64,000 nt of DNA from Mesorhizobium sp. ES1-4 (GTDB lineage Bacteria > Pseudomonadota > Alphaproteobacteria > Rhizobiales > Rhizobiaceae), in NCBI RefSeq assembly GCF_020164745.1, contig NZ_JAIUGV010000019.1, positions 1 through 64,000 on the forward strand, read 5' to 3'. Shown piece by piece: positions 42,208 to 50,973 of the stretch. Made by a program: the position numbers and the translations under genes. Positions within the stretch are counted from its first letter, which is position 1, and the number at the start of each line of letters is the position of its first letter. Under the pieces are notes generated by a model, which was not told where the DNA came from, did no database searches, and saw nothing but the letters and a program-made list of their open reading frames with translations.

Positions 42208-42690
42208 TCACGCTCCGCGCGGTGGGCGTCCGACCGGCCGCTTGCTCATGTAGACCGTCGTCCCGTTCATGAACGACTCCTCCCGATCGATCGTATAGCC
42301 AAGTTTGCGATAGAGCGACACATTGGCTTCGAAGGCGCCGTTGGTCAACAGGCGGAGCTCCGGGCGCCCTGCCTCCAACGCCTGCTGCTCGGCCCGCTCC
42401 AGCAGCAGCCGGCCAACGCCCCTGCCCTGCACCTCCGGCACGACACAGACATTCTCGATCCAGAGGTGATCGTCGGCCAGCATGGTCTCGATCATGCCGA
42501 CAATGCGGCCGTCCTCGACGGCGAGATCGAACGGATGCTCGCGGACAGCCTTGTCGTAATCGGCGCGCATCGGCAGCGGCTCGCGGCCGATCACCGGCAC
42601 CCATCTGGCATAGGCGGCCCGTACGATGTCGCGGATCGCCGCGGCATCGGTAGGCTCGGCCGGGCGAAACCGGATAGACTTATTTGTCAT
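42208..42690 (-). CDS. GNAT family N-acetyltransferase
   Basis: A 160-residue acetyl-CoA-dependent transferase. IRFRPAEPTDAAAI begins the fold, VVPEVQGRGVGRLLLERAE is motif A with the pyrophosphate-binding Q-x-x-G-x-G, and NVSLYRKLGYTIDREE is motif B. Substrate unknown. It is the first gene of a two-gene operon with the ACT protein. GAGCC-type ribosome sequence precedes the ATG. Confidence 0.9.
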   Translation of the reverse strand: MTNKSIRFRPAEPTDAAAIRDIVRAAYARWVPVIGREPLPMRADYDKAVREHPFDLAVEDGRIVGMIETMLADDHLWIENVCVVPEVQGRGVGRLLLERAEQQALEAGRPELRLLTNGAFEANVSLYRKLGYTIDREESFMNGTTVYMSKRPVGRPPRGA

Positions 42691-42923
42691 GACAAGGCTC
42701 CAGATGTGAAAAACCCGCCGACCTGTGCAGGTGAGCGGGGCTGGAAACGAACGAACCGGATCTATCCTGCCGGTGTTCCTCGTCGCGCAATCGGCTTGCC
42801 GCTCCCCGGTGTGCGGGAGCGGCGTCGGTTGGTGCTGTTGCAGGCGATGATGGACATGGCGCCAAGCTGGAGCAGGAAGCGCGGGACGTCAATACCGGCT
42901 TATCGCGGATACCGCAGTCCGGT
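42691..42923. other. Intergenic region
   Basis: No convincing gene; GC-rich with short inverted segments (CCGCTCCCCGG/GTGCGGGAGCGG). A transcript end for the aldo/keto reductase gene is possible. Confidence 0.35.
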
Positions 42924-43913
42924 TCAGCGATCGATTCTCGCCTGCTGTTGCGGGGAATAGCGCTCTCCCTGCACGGCAATCGCCGAGACCGCGCTTTCGA
43001 TGTTGGCAAGATCGGCCGCCGTCAGCGCGACAGCGGATGATCCGATGTTTTCCTCGAGGCGACTGAGCTTGGTCGTCCCGGGGATCGGAACGATCCAGGG
43101 TTTTTGCGCCAGCAACCAGGCGAGCGCGACCTGAGCCGGGGTCACCTTCTTCTCCGCTGCGATCGCGGCGATAGCATCGACCAGCGCCTGATTTGCCTTC
43201 CTGGCCTCCTCCGCGAACCGCGGGACGGTGTTGCGGAAATCGCTGCTGTCGAACCTGGTATCGGCGTTGATAGTGCCGGTCAGGAATCCCTTGCCCAACG
43301 GGCTGAAGGGCACGAAGCCGATGCCCAGTTCTTCGAGGACAGGCAGGATCGCCTCCTCGGGTTCGCGCCACCAGAGCGAGTACTCGCTTTGAAGCGCGGC
43401 GACCGGCTGCACCGCATGGGCGCGACGGATGGTGCGCACGCCCGCCTCGGAGAGGCCGAAATGCTTCACCTTGCCCTGGCTGATCAGCTCCTTCACCGTG
43501 CCCGCCACCTCCTCGATCGGCACGACCGGGTCGACACGGTGCTGATAGAGGAGATCGATCCGATCGGTCCTCAGCCGCTTGAGCGATGCCTCGACGACGT
43601 CGCGGATATGCTGCGGCCGGCTGTCCATGCCCTGATGTCCGGCCGTACCGGCGATGTCGATGCCGAATTTGGTGGCGATCACCACCTGGTCGCGGATTGG
43701 CTGAAGCGCCTCACCGACGACCTCCTCGTTCTTGAACGGCCCATAGACCTCCGCTGTGTCGAAAAAGGTGATGCCGCGCTCGAACGCCGAGCGGATCAGG
43801 CGGACGGCGTCCGGCGTCTCCATCGCCTGCCCGTAGGACTGGCTCATGCCCATGCAGCCGAGCCCGATGGCCGAAACTTCCAGGCCAGCCGTTCCAAGTG
43901 TGCGTTTTTGCAT
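42924..43913 (-). CDS. Aldo/keto reductase
   Basis: A 329-residue oxidoreductase of the AKR13/YajO-like type. FFDTAEVYGP carries Asp and Tyr, VIATKFGID the Lys, and DLLYQHRVDP the His, so the full catalytic tetrad is present. PFSPLGKGFLTG and PIPGTTKLSRLEENI are cofactor segments. AAAGGAG lies before ATG 43913. It follows the cupin gene in the same direction by 16 bases and forms an operon divergent from the LysR gene. Confidence 0.9.
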   Translation of the reverse strand: MQKRTLGTAGLEVSAIGLGCMGMSQSYGQAMETPDAVRLIRSAFERGITFFDTAEVYGPFKNEEVVGEALQPIRDQVVIATKFGIDIAGTAGHQGMDSRPQHIRDVVEASLKRLRTDRIDLLYQHRVDPVVPIEEVAGTVKELISQGKVKHFGLSEAGVRTIRRAHAVQPVAALQSEYSLWWREPEEAILPVLEELGIGFVPFSPLGKGFLTGTINADTRFDSSDFRNTVPRFAEEARKANQALVDAIAAIAAEKKVTPAQVALAWLLAQKPWIVPIPGTTKLSRLEENIGSSAVALTAADLANIESAVSAIAVQGERYSPQQQARIDR

Positions 43914-43929
43914 TGTCGTTCTCCTTTGC

Positions 43930-44325
43930 TCAGCCCTGGTACTGCACGTCGCTGACATGCTCCATCCAGTCGACCGCCTTGCCGTCGAGAGATTCCTGGA
44001 CGGCGATATGGGTCATCGCGGTGGTGGGCGCCGCGCCATGCCAATGCTTCTCGCCCGGCTCGAAGCGAACCACGTCGCCCGGCCGGATTTCCTCGATCGG
44101 ACCGCCTTCGCGCTGCACACGGCCGCAGCCGGCGGTGACGATCAGGATCTGGCCGAGCGGATGGGTGTGCCATGCCGTGCGCGCGCCAGGCTCGAAAGTG
44201 ACGGCATTGCCGGCCGCGCAGGACGGCGCGACGACTTGAAACAGCGGGTCGATGCGCACCGTGCCGGTGAACCAGTCGCCAGGACCCTTGCCGGAGGCTT
44301 GCGAGCCGCTTCGCTTGATATCCAT
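43930..44325 (-). CDS. Cupin-domain protein
   Basis: A 131-residue single-cupin protein. VTFEPGARTAWHTHPLGQIL carries the first metal-binding His pair and a Gln in place of Glu, and PGDVVRFEPGEKHWHG the second motif His. It resembles the small quercetinase/carboxymuconolactone-cupin group often paired with aldo/keto reductases. Could be a metal-dependent isomerase or dioxygenase. It is first in an operon with the aldo/keto reductase gene. Confidence 0.85.
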   Translation of the reverse strand: MDIKRSGSQASGKGPGDWFTGTVRIDPLFQVVAPSCAAGNAVTFEPGARTAWHTHPLGQILIVTAGCGRVQREGGPIEEIRPGDVVRFEPGEKHWHGAAPTTAMTHIAVQESLDGKAVDWMEHVSDVQYQG

Positions 44326-44448
44326 TTTCTTGGTCCTTCCTTGTGCCGGACAAATCTCAACACCGGCTTTGGTGATGCCTATTTAGGGCCTGCGATTAAA
44401 CTGGATTAGCTGTTATATACGGCATGCACTTATGAGAAGGGCTCATCA

Positions 44449-45342
44449 ATGCCGCGAGACAATCTGAACGAACTGACCGCTTTCCTTGCCGTCGCGCGGG
44501 AAAGGAGCTTCACCAGGGCGGCAGCCAAGCTCGGCGTTTCGCAATCCGCGCTCAGCCACACGGTACGAGCACTGGAGGAGCGGCTGGGTGTGCGGCTTCT
44601 GACCCGCACCACGCGCAGCGTCTCGCCCACCGAGGCCGGCGAGCGCCTGGCCCGCACCGTCGGCCCAAGGCTCGACGAGATCGAGATGGAACTCGCCGCC
44701 CTGAGCGCGTTGCGCGAAAAGCCGGCCGGCACCATCCGCATCACCGCCGGCGAGCATTCCGCCGACACGATCCTGTGGCCGGCCCTGGCAAAATTCCTGC
44801 CCGACTATCCCGACATCAGGATAGAGATCATCGTCGACTACGGCCTGACCGACATCGTCGCCGAGCGTTACGACGCCGGCGTGCGGCTGGGCGAGCAGGT
44901 GGCGCAGGACATGATCGCGGTGCGTATAAGCCCGGACATGCGCATGGCGGTGGTCGGATCGCCGGCCTATTTCGCCAGCCGGCCGAAGCCGCGCGCGCCG
45001 CAGGACCTGACCGCCCACAATTGCATCAATCTGCGGCTGCCGACCTATGGTGGGCTCTATGCCTGGGAGTTCGAAAAGGCTGGGCGCGAGCTGAAGGTGC
45101 GCGTCGAAGGCCAGTTGATCTTCAACACGACCGGGCTGCGCATGAATGCGGTGCTGGCCGGCCTCGGCCTTGCCTACCTGCCCGAGGACGAGGTGACGGC
45201 GCACCTGGCCGACGGCCGGCTGGTGCGGGTGCTGGCCGACTGGTGCCCGCCCTTCCCCGGCTACCACCTCTATTACCCCAGCCGCCGCCAGGCGACGCCT
45301 GCCTTCTCGCTGCTGGTCGACGCGCTGCGGTACAGGGGCTAG
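44449..45342 (+). CDS. LysR family transcriptional regulator
   Basis: A 297-residue LysR regulator: LTAFLAVARERSFTRAAAKL, SQSALSHTVRALEERLGVRL and TRTTRSVSPTEAGERL form the DNA-binding domain. The effector domain spans about 90-290. It lies 123 bases from the divergent cupin and aldo/keto reductase operon and probably controls it. It is close in sequence to the LysR at 27537, which also sits opposite an aldo/keto reductase. Confidence 0.9.
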   Translation: MPRDNLNELTAFLAVARERSFTRAAAKLGVSQSALSHTVRALEERLGVRLLTRTTRSVSPTEAGERLARTVGPRLDEIEMELAALSALREKPAGTIRITAGEHSADTILWPALAKFLPDYPDIRIEIIVDYGLTDIVAERYDAGVRLGEQVAQDMIAVRISPDMRMAVVGSPAYFASRPKPRAPQDLTAHNCINLRLPTYGGLYAWEFEKAGRELKVRVEGQLIFNTTGLRMNAVLAGLGLAYLPEDEVTAHLADGRLVRVLADWCPPFPGYHLYYPSRRQATPAFSLLVDALRYRG

Positions 45343-45422
45343 CCGCAGCCCATCTGGACTGGACCCACAGCCGTTCTATCTTCCTGGCGGAACGTAACCA
45401 GACGAACCCCGGAGCCATCGCC

Positions 45423-45800
45423 GTGACCGTGACCGACCTCTATCGAGGCTACATCGACTGCCTCAACAACCAGGATTGGCAAAGGCTGCATCGCTTCGTC
45501 CATGACGAGGTGCACTACAATGGCGACCGGGTCGGCCTGTCGGGCTATCGCGACATGCTGGAGCGGGATTTCCGGGAAATCCCGGACCTCTTTTTCGACG
45601 TCCAGCTCATGATCTCCGAACCGCCTTTCATAGCAAGCCGCCTGCAGTTCAACTGTATGCCAAGGGGCACCTTCTTCGGCCTGCCCATCAATGGCAGGAA
45701 AGTCGCCTTCAGCGAGAACGTCTTCTACGAAATCCTCAACGACCGGATCAGGAACGTCTGGTCGGTGATCGACAAGGCAGCGATTGAAGCGCAGCTTTGA
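45423..45800 (+). CDS. SnoaL/NTF2-like ester cyclase family protein
   Basis: A 125-residue NTF2-fold protein. LYRGYIDCLNNQDWQRLHRF begins the helix bundle and GLPINGRKVAFSENVFYEI is the signature of SnoaL-like polyketide cyclase and delta-5-isomerase relatives. GTG 45423 has CCCCGGAGCC upstream. It follows the LysR gene by 80 bases, possibly co-transcribed. Substrate unknown; real cyclase activity is not implied. Confidence 0.75.
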   Translation: MTVTDLYRGYIDCLNNQDWQRLHRFVHDEVHYNGDRVGLSGYRDMLERDFREIPDLFFDVQLMISEPPFIASRLQFNCMPRGTFFGLPINGRKVAFSENVFYEILNDRIRNVWSVIDKAAIEAQL

Positions 45801-45898
45801 CGCGGTCGCACCTCCCAGTTTGATGCCCGACCTCACCAGATTCACAATCATTCTGAAAAATCGATCATTCTAACCAAAACAATTCGTTGGAAAGATTG

Positions 45899-47005
45899 AT
45901 GGTGAAATGCCATTTCCACGGCATACCTGCCTGGAGAATTGCATTGTCTTCCCTGACCCGCATCGCGAACGACATTCCGAAAAGCACGATTTCCGCCGAT
46001 CTGGCGAGGGGCCGCAAGCGGCTCGATTCCGTGTGGAACGGCATCATCCCCGGCCTCGTGCTGGTCGCGATGATCACCGCCGTCGCCTTCTCGGCGCACG
46101 ACGTCTCCGGCTTTGCCCTGTTCAGCCCGATGATCCTGGCCGTCGTTGCCGGCATGATCTATTCCAACATGGTCGGCATCCCGGCGCATGCCAAAGCCGG
46201 CATCGCCTTCTCGCAAAAGCGCCTGCTGCGCTTTGCCATCGTGCTGCTCGGCTTCCAGCTGACGCTCGGCCAGGTCGTGTCGATCGGCGGGGTCGGCGTC
46301 GGCATCGTGGCGCTGACCCTCGGCGCCACCTTCGTCTTCACCATCACGCTTGGCCGGCTGATCGGCGTGGACGCCAAGCTGGCCCAGCTGATCGCCGCCG
46401 GCACCTCGATCTGCGGCGCCTCGGCGATCGTGGCCACCAACATCGTCACCGATGCGCGCGACGAGGACGTCACCTACGCCGTCGCCTCGATAACCCTGTT
46501 CGGCACCGTCGCCATGCTTGGCTTCCCGCTGCTGGCGCCGCTGCTCGGCCTCGACCAGCATGGTTTCGGCCTGTGGGCGGGCGCGTCGATCCATGAAGTG
46601 GCGCAGGTCATCGGCGCCGGTTTCCAGAACGGCACCCAGTCCGGCGAGATCGCCACCGTCGCCAAGCTGACCCGCGTCGCCATGCTGGCGCCGATGGTCA
46701 TCGCGCTCGGCCTGATGGCCCGCCGCAAGAGTGGCGATTCCTCGGCTGCACGCCCGCCCATGCCGTGGTTCGTCGCCGCCTTCGTCGCCGTCGCCGCGCT
46801 GAACAGCCTGGTCGCGATACCGGCCGAAGTGAAGCAGGCGATGGTGCTCGCCACCACCGCCATGCTCACCATGGGGCTCGCCGCCATGGGCCTGCAGGCC
46901 GACATTTCGCAACTGCGCTCGCGCGGCCTGCGCCCGCTGGTGCTGGCCTTCTGCGCCTTCCTGTTCATCGGCGGCTTCAGCCTCATGCTAGTGAAGCTGG
47001 CCTGA
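45899..47005 (+). CDS. YeiH/UPF0324-type putative sulfate exporter
   Basis: A 368-residue inner-membrane protein with about ten helices. GTSICGASAIVATNIV and GLWAGASIHEVAQVIGAG are the paired signature motifs of the YeiH family, proposed to export sulfate or a sulfonate. The start may be ATG 45899 or TTG 45944, which has GGAG eight bases upstream; the first 15 residues are therefore uncertain. Monocistronic, convergent with the msrC gene. Confidence 0.8.
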   Translation: MVKCHFHGIPAWRIALSSLTRIANDIPKSTISADLARGRKRLDSVWNGIIPGLVLVAMITAVAFSAHDVSGFALFSPMILAVVAGMIYSNMVGIPAHAKAGIAFSQKRLLRFAIVLLGFQLTLGQVVSIGGVGVGIVALTLGATFVFTITLGRLIGVDAKLAQLIAAGTSICGASAIVATNIVTDARDEDVTYAVASITLFGTVAMLGFPLLAPLLGLDQHGFGLWAGASIHEVAQVIGAGFQNGTQSGEIATVAKLTRVAMLAPMVIALGLMARRKSGDSSAARPPMPWFVAAFVAVAALNSLVAIPAEVKQAMVLATTAMLTMGLAAMGLQADISQLRSRGLRPLVLAFCAFLFIGGFSLMLVKLA

Positions 47006-47101
47006 GACGCCTGTCCCTGCGCGCGAAGCCGCGCCGGTCACTTGGCATTCGTTAAAACAAGGGCTTAGGGCGCCTTGTCTGACTCTGTTTGTGAGCCGGA
47101 T

Positions 47102-47599
47102 TCAATCCTCGAACGAACTCGCCGCGACATAGATCGCCGCCAGCGCCTCGATGCCGGCCTGGTCGGCACTGTCGAAGCGGCCGGGCAGCGGGCTGTCGAG
47201 GTCGAGCACGCCGAAGACGCCCTCCTCGTCTTCCAAAAGCACCACCAGCTCGGCGCGTGAAGCGGCGTCGCAGGCGATGTGGCCGGGGAAATCATGCACG
47301 TCCTTGATCAGCATCGAGGTGCCGAGTTCAACCGCCTTTCCGCACACGCCCCTGCCGACCGCAATGCGCACGCAGGCCGGCTTGCCCTGGAACGGCCCCA
47401 GCACCAGTTCCTCGTCCGATGCCAGGAAATAGAAGCCGGCCCAGTTGAGGTCGGGCACCATCTGGAAGATCAGCGCCGAAGTGTTGGCGGCGTTGGCGAT
47501 GGAATCGCCCTCGCCCTCCAGCAATGCCCTCAGTTGCGCGGCGAGGTCGCGGTAGAACGCGGCCTTGTCCGATGTATCGATGGCCTCGGCGGCGAACAT
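47102..47599 (-). CDS. msrC: Free methionine-R-sulfoxide reductase (fRMsr)
   Basis: A 165-residue GAF-fold enzyme that reduces free methionine-R-sulfoxide with thioredoxin, part of oxidative repair. All three catalytic Cys segments of MsrC are present: KPACVRIAVG, GRGVCGKAVE and GHIACDAASRAE, within the typical LGPFQGKPAC...DVHDFPGH. The length equals that of the E. coli enzyme. ATG 47599 (MFAAEAID) is chosen over the upstream starts, which add unrelated residues. Monocistronic. Confidence 0.9.
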   Translation of the reverse strand: MFAAEAIDTSDKAAFYRDLAAQLRALLEGEGDSIANAANTSALIFQMVPDLNWAGFYFLASDEELVLGPFQGKPACVRIAVGRGVCGKAVELGTSMLIKDVHDFPGHIACDAASRAELVVLLEDEEGVFGVLDLDSPLPGRFDSADQAGIEALAAIYVAASSFED

Positions 47600-47926
47600 G
47601 GCTTGTCTCCGTATCCAGAATCGCGGTTCCGTTTCCGCAAAAAGCCCTGCACCAAACGACCACCCGGCCATCCTAGGCAATTTCAGGAAGGTGCGAAACG
47701 GATTCCGTTGGAAATAGCGTCCGGAAGAACCCTGGCCCGACCCTCCATTCCCGGCAGCAAGGATAATCCCGACCGGAGAAAACCATTCAAAAGTATTGTC
47801 TCAGCGCCTGGCTTCTCGATGCCGGCAAGAGGCCAAATAATTCGAAAGATTGAATTTTTCCTGCCGAGCGCCTATTTATTGGACAAGTTCGTTTTCGCAA
47901 TTTTCAGCATGAAGGAGATTTGTTCG
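47600..47926. other. Intergenic region upstream of two divergent genes
   Basis: No convincing gene between msrC and the small charged protein. The distal part (47830-47900) is AT-richer (CAAATAATTCGAAAGATTGAA) and likely holds the promoter of the 77-residue gene. Confidence 0.45.
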
Positions 47927-48160
47927 ATGGCCGATGGCAATCAGACTCTGATGGAAAAAGCCCAAGCCCGTTTTGTCGACAAGCAGAAGAAGACGGCGGA
48001 GCACAACAAGGCAACCGCTGAATACATGTCCGAGGCGCGGGCCAGGGAGATCAAGACGAGGCGATTGAGAGAGTTGCGACTGGCCAAGGAAGAAGCCGAC
48101 CGCATGGCGGAAGCCCAGAATCCGACACCGAAGAAGAAGCGGGCGGTGAAGAAGGCCTAG
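47927..48160 (+). CDS. Small highly charged coiled-coil protein
   Basis: A 77-residue protein rich in Lys, Arg, Glu and Ala with a continuous predicted helix (TLMEKAQARFVDKQKKTAE onward) and a basic tail, PKKKRAVKKA. No signal peptide. AAGGAGAT lies ten bases before ATG 47927. Its composition suggests nucleic-acid or protein contact but nothing specific is recognised. It is followed by a family C repeat overlapping its stop. Confidence 0.6.
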   Translation: MADGNQTLMEKAQARFVDKQKKTAEHNKATAEYMSEARAREIKTRRLRELRLAKEEADRMAEAQNPTPKKKRAVKKA

Positions 48161-48196
48161 AAATTCCAGGAAAGGTGCGCGGCGGTTTTCCGCTCA
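48160..48196 (+). repeat. Dispersed intergenic repeat, family C copy 2
   Basis: AAATTCCAGGAAAGGTGCG then GGCGGTTTTCCGC, matching the copies at 24136 and 58588; partly overlaps the stop of the 77-residue gene. Confidence 0.6.
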
Positions 48197-48240
48197 CAAG
48201 GACATTTCCCGCTCACAAGGGCATTTCTGCTCACAAGAAC
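48190..48240 (+). repeat. 19-bp tandem repeat
   Basis: CCGCTCACAAGGACATTTC, then CCGCTCACAAGGGCATTTC, then a partial third copy TGCTCACAAGAAC, in the gap before the GGDEF gene. Confidence 0.75.
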
Positions 48241-48255
48241 AAGGGCGTCCAGCGC

Positions 48256-49332
48256 TCACGCTGCCGCGCTTTGTCCTTTCGACTGCCCCTCGGGCTTGAA
48301 GATGCGGAACGTGTTGCGGCCTGCTGCCTTGGCCGCATAGAGCGCCGTGTCGGCCTGCGCGAACAGATCGTAGGACTGGCCGGTCTCGGCGAAGGCAATG
48401 CCGACCGAGGCGCCCAATCTGAGTGACTGGCCACGCACGGGAAGCGGCCTGGCCATCGCCTCTATGAGCCGGCGCGCCATCCCGGAGACGGCGGCTCGAT
48501 CCAGATGCGGCCCAAGCAGCACCGCGAATTCGTCGCCGCCGACGCGCGCCACCAGTTCCGCCTCGCCGCATCCGCCGGCAAGGCGCTCGGCCGCCGCTTT
48601 CAGGCACTCGTCGCCAACGACATGGCCGAACGTGTCGTTGACGGCCTTGAAGCCATCGAGGTCGATCAAAAGCAGCGCGCCGAGCGGACGGCCCTCCTCC
48701 GCATGATCGAGCCGCGTCTGGAAGCGGGCGCGGTTGGCAAGCCCGGTCATGGTGTCGAATTCGGCCAGATAGCGCATCTGCTCCGACAGGATTTTTTCCT
48801 CGGTGATGTCCTGCTTCATGCCGAAGATGCGCACCGGCACACCAGCCTCGCACTCGACGGTGGCGGTAATGCGGATCCATCGGCAATGGCCGGCCAGGGT
48901 GGTGATCTCGGCATCGAGGCTGAAGCCGCCGCGTTCGGCGATGGCACGGCCGCGCAGGCTGTCCAGAGCCTTGCGCGATTCAGCCGGATAGCACTTGATG
49001 ATCTCGCCGCGGTCGAGCACCGAGCCGCGCGGCAGGTCGAACAGGTCGTAGACGACGTCGGTCCAGGTGAGCCGCTCGTCGGGCAGGCTGCATTCCCATA
49101 CGCCGATGCGCGCGGCCACCGACGCACGGTCGAAGATCTTGCGGCTGTGGGCCAGCGAAACGTCCTGTCTGGCGATCAGCGCCGCCTGCGCGGCAAGTTC
49201 CGCCTCGAGCCCGGCGATTGTCTCGGCATCGCGGTGGCGGTCGTCGGCGCACGCGCCCTGCTCACCTTCGCTGCCGCGTGCCGAAGCGTTGGGGCGTACC
49301 GGGCCGTTCAGGCTATAGGGTGTATCGGCCAT
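48256..49332 (-). CDS. PAS-GGDEF diguanylate cyclase
   Basis: A 358-residue cyclic-di-GMP synthase. An N-terminal coiled segment (about 35-65) leads to a PAS sensor (about 68-180) and a GGDEF domain (about 190-350) with LIDLDGFKAVNDTFGH and the active site ARVGGDEFAVLLG. The RxxD inhibitory site five residues before the active site is not present (EAEL there), so product inhibition may be absent. ATG 49332; monocistronic. It likely links a redox or small-ligand signal to motility or biofilm state. Confidence 0.9.
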   Translation of the reverse strand: MADTPYSLNGPVRPNASARGSEGEQGACADDRHRDAETIAGLEAELAAQAALIARQDVSLAHSRKIFDRASVAARIGVWECSLPDERLTWTDVVYDLFDLPRGSVLDRGEIIKCYPAESRKALDSLRGRAIAERGGFSLDAEITTLAGHCRWIRITATVECEAGVPVRIFGMKQDITEEKILSEQMRYLAEFDTMTGLANRARFQTRLDHAEEGRPLGALLLIDLDGFKAVNDTFGHVVGDECLKAAAERLAGGCGEAELVARVGGDEFAVLLGPHLDRAAVSGMARRLIEAMARPLPVRGQSLRLGASVGIAFAETGQSYDLFAQADTALYAAKAAGRNTFRIFKPEGQSKGQSAAA

Positions 49333-49548
49333 TTGGGGAACTCTGCGGGTCTTGGCGGATCGTCAGCATGGCGTGCAAGCGATTAACAATTCGCTGACGG
49401 CTGGACCGGAAAAGACCATCGAAGTCAGCGCCGCCTCGCACCGCCTGCCGGCATCCTCGCCCGTTCCAACGGCCAATGCTGCCGGAGTGGCGCTGGCGTC
49501 GCGGCCTGCCACTCCCATCGCCACGCGGGGGGAAAATGCCTGGCCCGA

Positions 49549-50643
49549 CTATGGCCGGCTCGACTGGGTGGCGGCAGCGGTCAGCCGCGCTTTCGGCGCG
49601 GCTTGCGCGCCGCCGCCGTCGACATGCGCCCAACCCGGCCGCTCGAACAGGAACATGCCGAAACCGATGCGCTGGACGATGAAATAGAGGATCACCGGGC
49701 TGACGATCGAGACCAGCAGCACCGCCAGGCTGAGCATGCCCGTGTCGGTCAGGAGGCCGCTTGCCAGCGCAGCGCCGCGAAACAGCGACATCGGGATGGT
49801 GAAGGCGACATAGACGACCAGCGAATGTTCGCCCAGCCAGCGCAGCCACTCCATGGCGGAAAATTGCGACAGGAAGCCGCCCAGCACGCAAAGTGCCACC
49901 GCTCCGGCGACGGCCAGGGTGAGATGCAGCGGGGGCCAGGCGGCGAGGCCCATCTGCATGCCGACCGGATGCATGGCATAGCCCGGCGAATAGACGAGCA
50001 GGCCGTTGATGACAGCCCACAGCAGCAGCCCGGCGACGGCCAGCGGCGGGCGGGCCTGCGTCCATTCGACGAGCCTGAACACCAGCGGCGCCAGCACGAA
50101 GCCGAGATAGAAGAACACGAAATAGGCCGCGAACTGTTCGACCGCGTAGCTGTCCGGATGCGGCGCCCACATCTGCAGCGCGGCGGCGATCGGGATGACG
50201 ATCCAGGCTGGCACGCGGAACTGCCGCAGCAGTTTCGCGGCAAGGCCGAACACCGCAAGCATATAGATGAACCACAAGACGCCATAGGGCTGGACGACGG
50301 CCATCGCCAGGTCGTGCAGCATGCCGCCGGGATCCCGGCTGAAGATGCCGATCTTCAGCCCGATCGAGATGATCGCCCACAGCACGTAGAAATAGAGGTA
50401 ATGGACGACACGCCGGTCGACATAGCGCCGCCACGGCCGGTCGATCACCTGCGACAGGAACAGCCCTGAGATGAGGAAGAATTCGGGCATCCGGAACGGC
50501 GTCGCGAAGCCGATGACATAGTGGAGAAAGCCCACACCGCCCGTGTACTCGCCAGTGTTGTAGGCCGAGTACATCATGACCACGAGGATGATCGAGAGAC
50601 CTTTGGCCGTGTCCACCCACGGCATGCGCATCGGGCTGTTCAT
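49549..50643 (-). CDS. Acyltransferase-3 family membrane protein
   Basis: A 364-residue inner-membrane acyltransferase with about ten helices. WVDTAKGLSIILVVMMY opens the fold, and PEFFLISGLFLSQVI has the typical second-helix pattern, as in YcfT and related O-acyltransferases that modify glycans or lipids. Conserved His of other acyltransferases near the first helix is not obvious (MYSAYN here). The C-terminus is basic. ATG 50643 is the first in-domain start. Intact, unlike the OafA-type gene at 11766. Confidence 0.75.
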   Translation of the reverse strand: MNSPMRMPWVDTAKGLSIILVVMMYSAYNTGEYTGGVGFLHYVIGFATPFRMPEFFLISGLFLSQVIDRPWRRYVDRRVVHYLYFYVLWAIISIGLKIGIFSRDPGGMLHDLAMAVVQPYGVLWFIYMLAVFGLAAKLLRQFRVPAWIVIPIAAALQMWAPHPDSYAVEQFAAYFVFFYLGFVLAPLVFRLVEWTQARPPLAVAGLLLWAVINGLLVYSPGYAMHPVGMQMGLAAWPPLHLTLAVAGAVALCVLGGFLSQFSAMEWLRWLGEHSLVVYVAFTIPMSLFRGAALASGLLTDTGMLSLAVLLVSIVSPVILYFIVQRIGFGMFLFERPGWAHVDGGGAQAAPKARLTAAATQSSRP

Positions 50644-50765
50644 GGCCGCCAATCCAAATCGGGCCGGCCCGGCTGGCCTGCCATCATCCGGCGACATCTA
50701 GCACCATCAAGCTTCCCAGATCGTAAACGCGCTGCGACGGAAATGATGATTGCAATTTCCACCGT

Positions 50766-50820
50766 CGGCGCTGCCCCTCACCCGCCTGCCGGCACCCTCT
50801 CCCCGTGAACGGGGCGAGGG
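50766..50820 (-). repeat. Dispersed intergenic repeat, family A copy 4
   Basis: On the minus strand CCCCGTTCACGGGGAGAGGG then TGCCGGCAGGCGGGTGAGG and GGCAGCGCC. It is paired head to head with copy 5. Confidence 0.75.
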
Positions 50821-50885
50821 CCGCTTGTTGCGGCTGCCTTCGGCAATTGTCAGCGTTGCAAGAAAGGCGCCGGCGTTGCGCCCGG

Positions 50886-50940
50886 CCCCTCTCGCCCCGT
50901 TTACCGAGAGATGTCCGGCAGGACAGTGAGGGGCAGCGCC
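50886..50940 (+). repeat. Dispersed intergenic repeat, family A copy 5
   Basis: CTCTCGCCCCGTTTACCGAG then GTCCGGCAGGACAGTGAGGG and GCAGCGCC, in inverted orientation to copy 4, about 65 bases apart. Confidence 0.7.
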
Positions 50941-50973
50941 GAGGGCAGGCTTTATCGACGGGCTGTGACGTGG

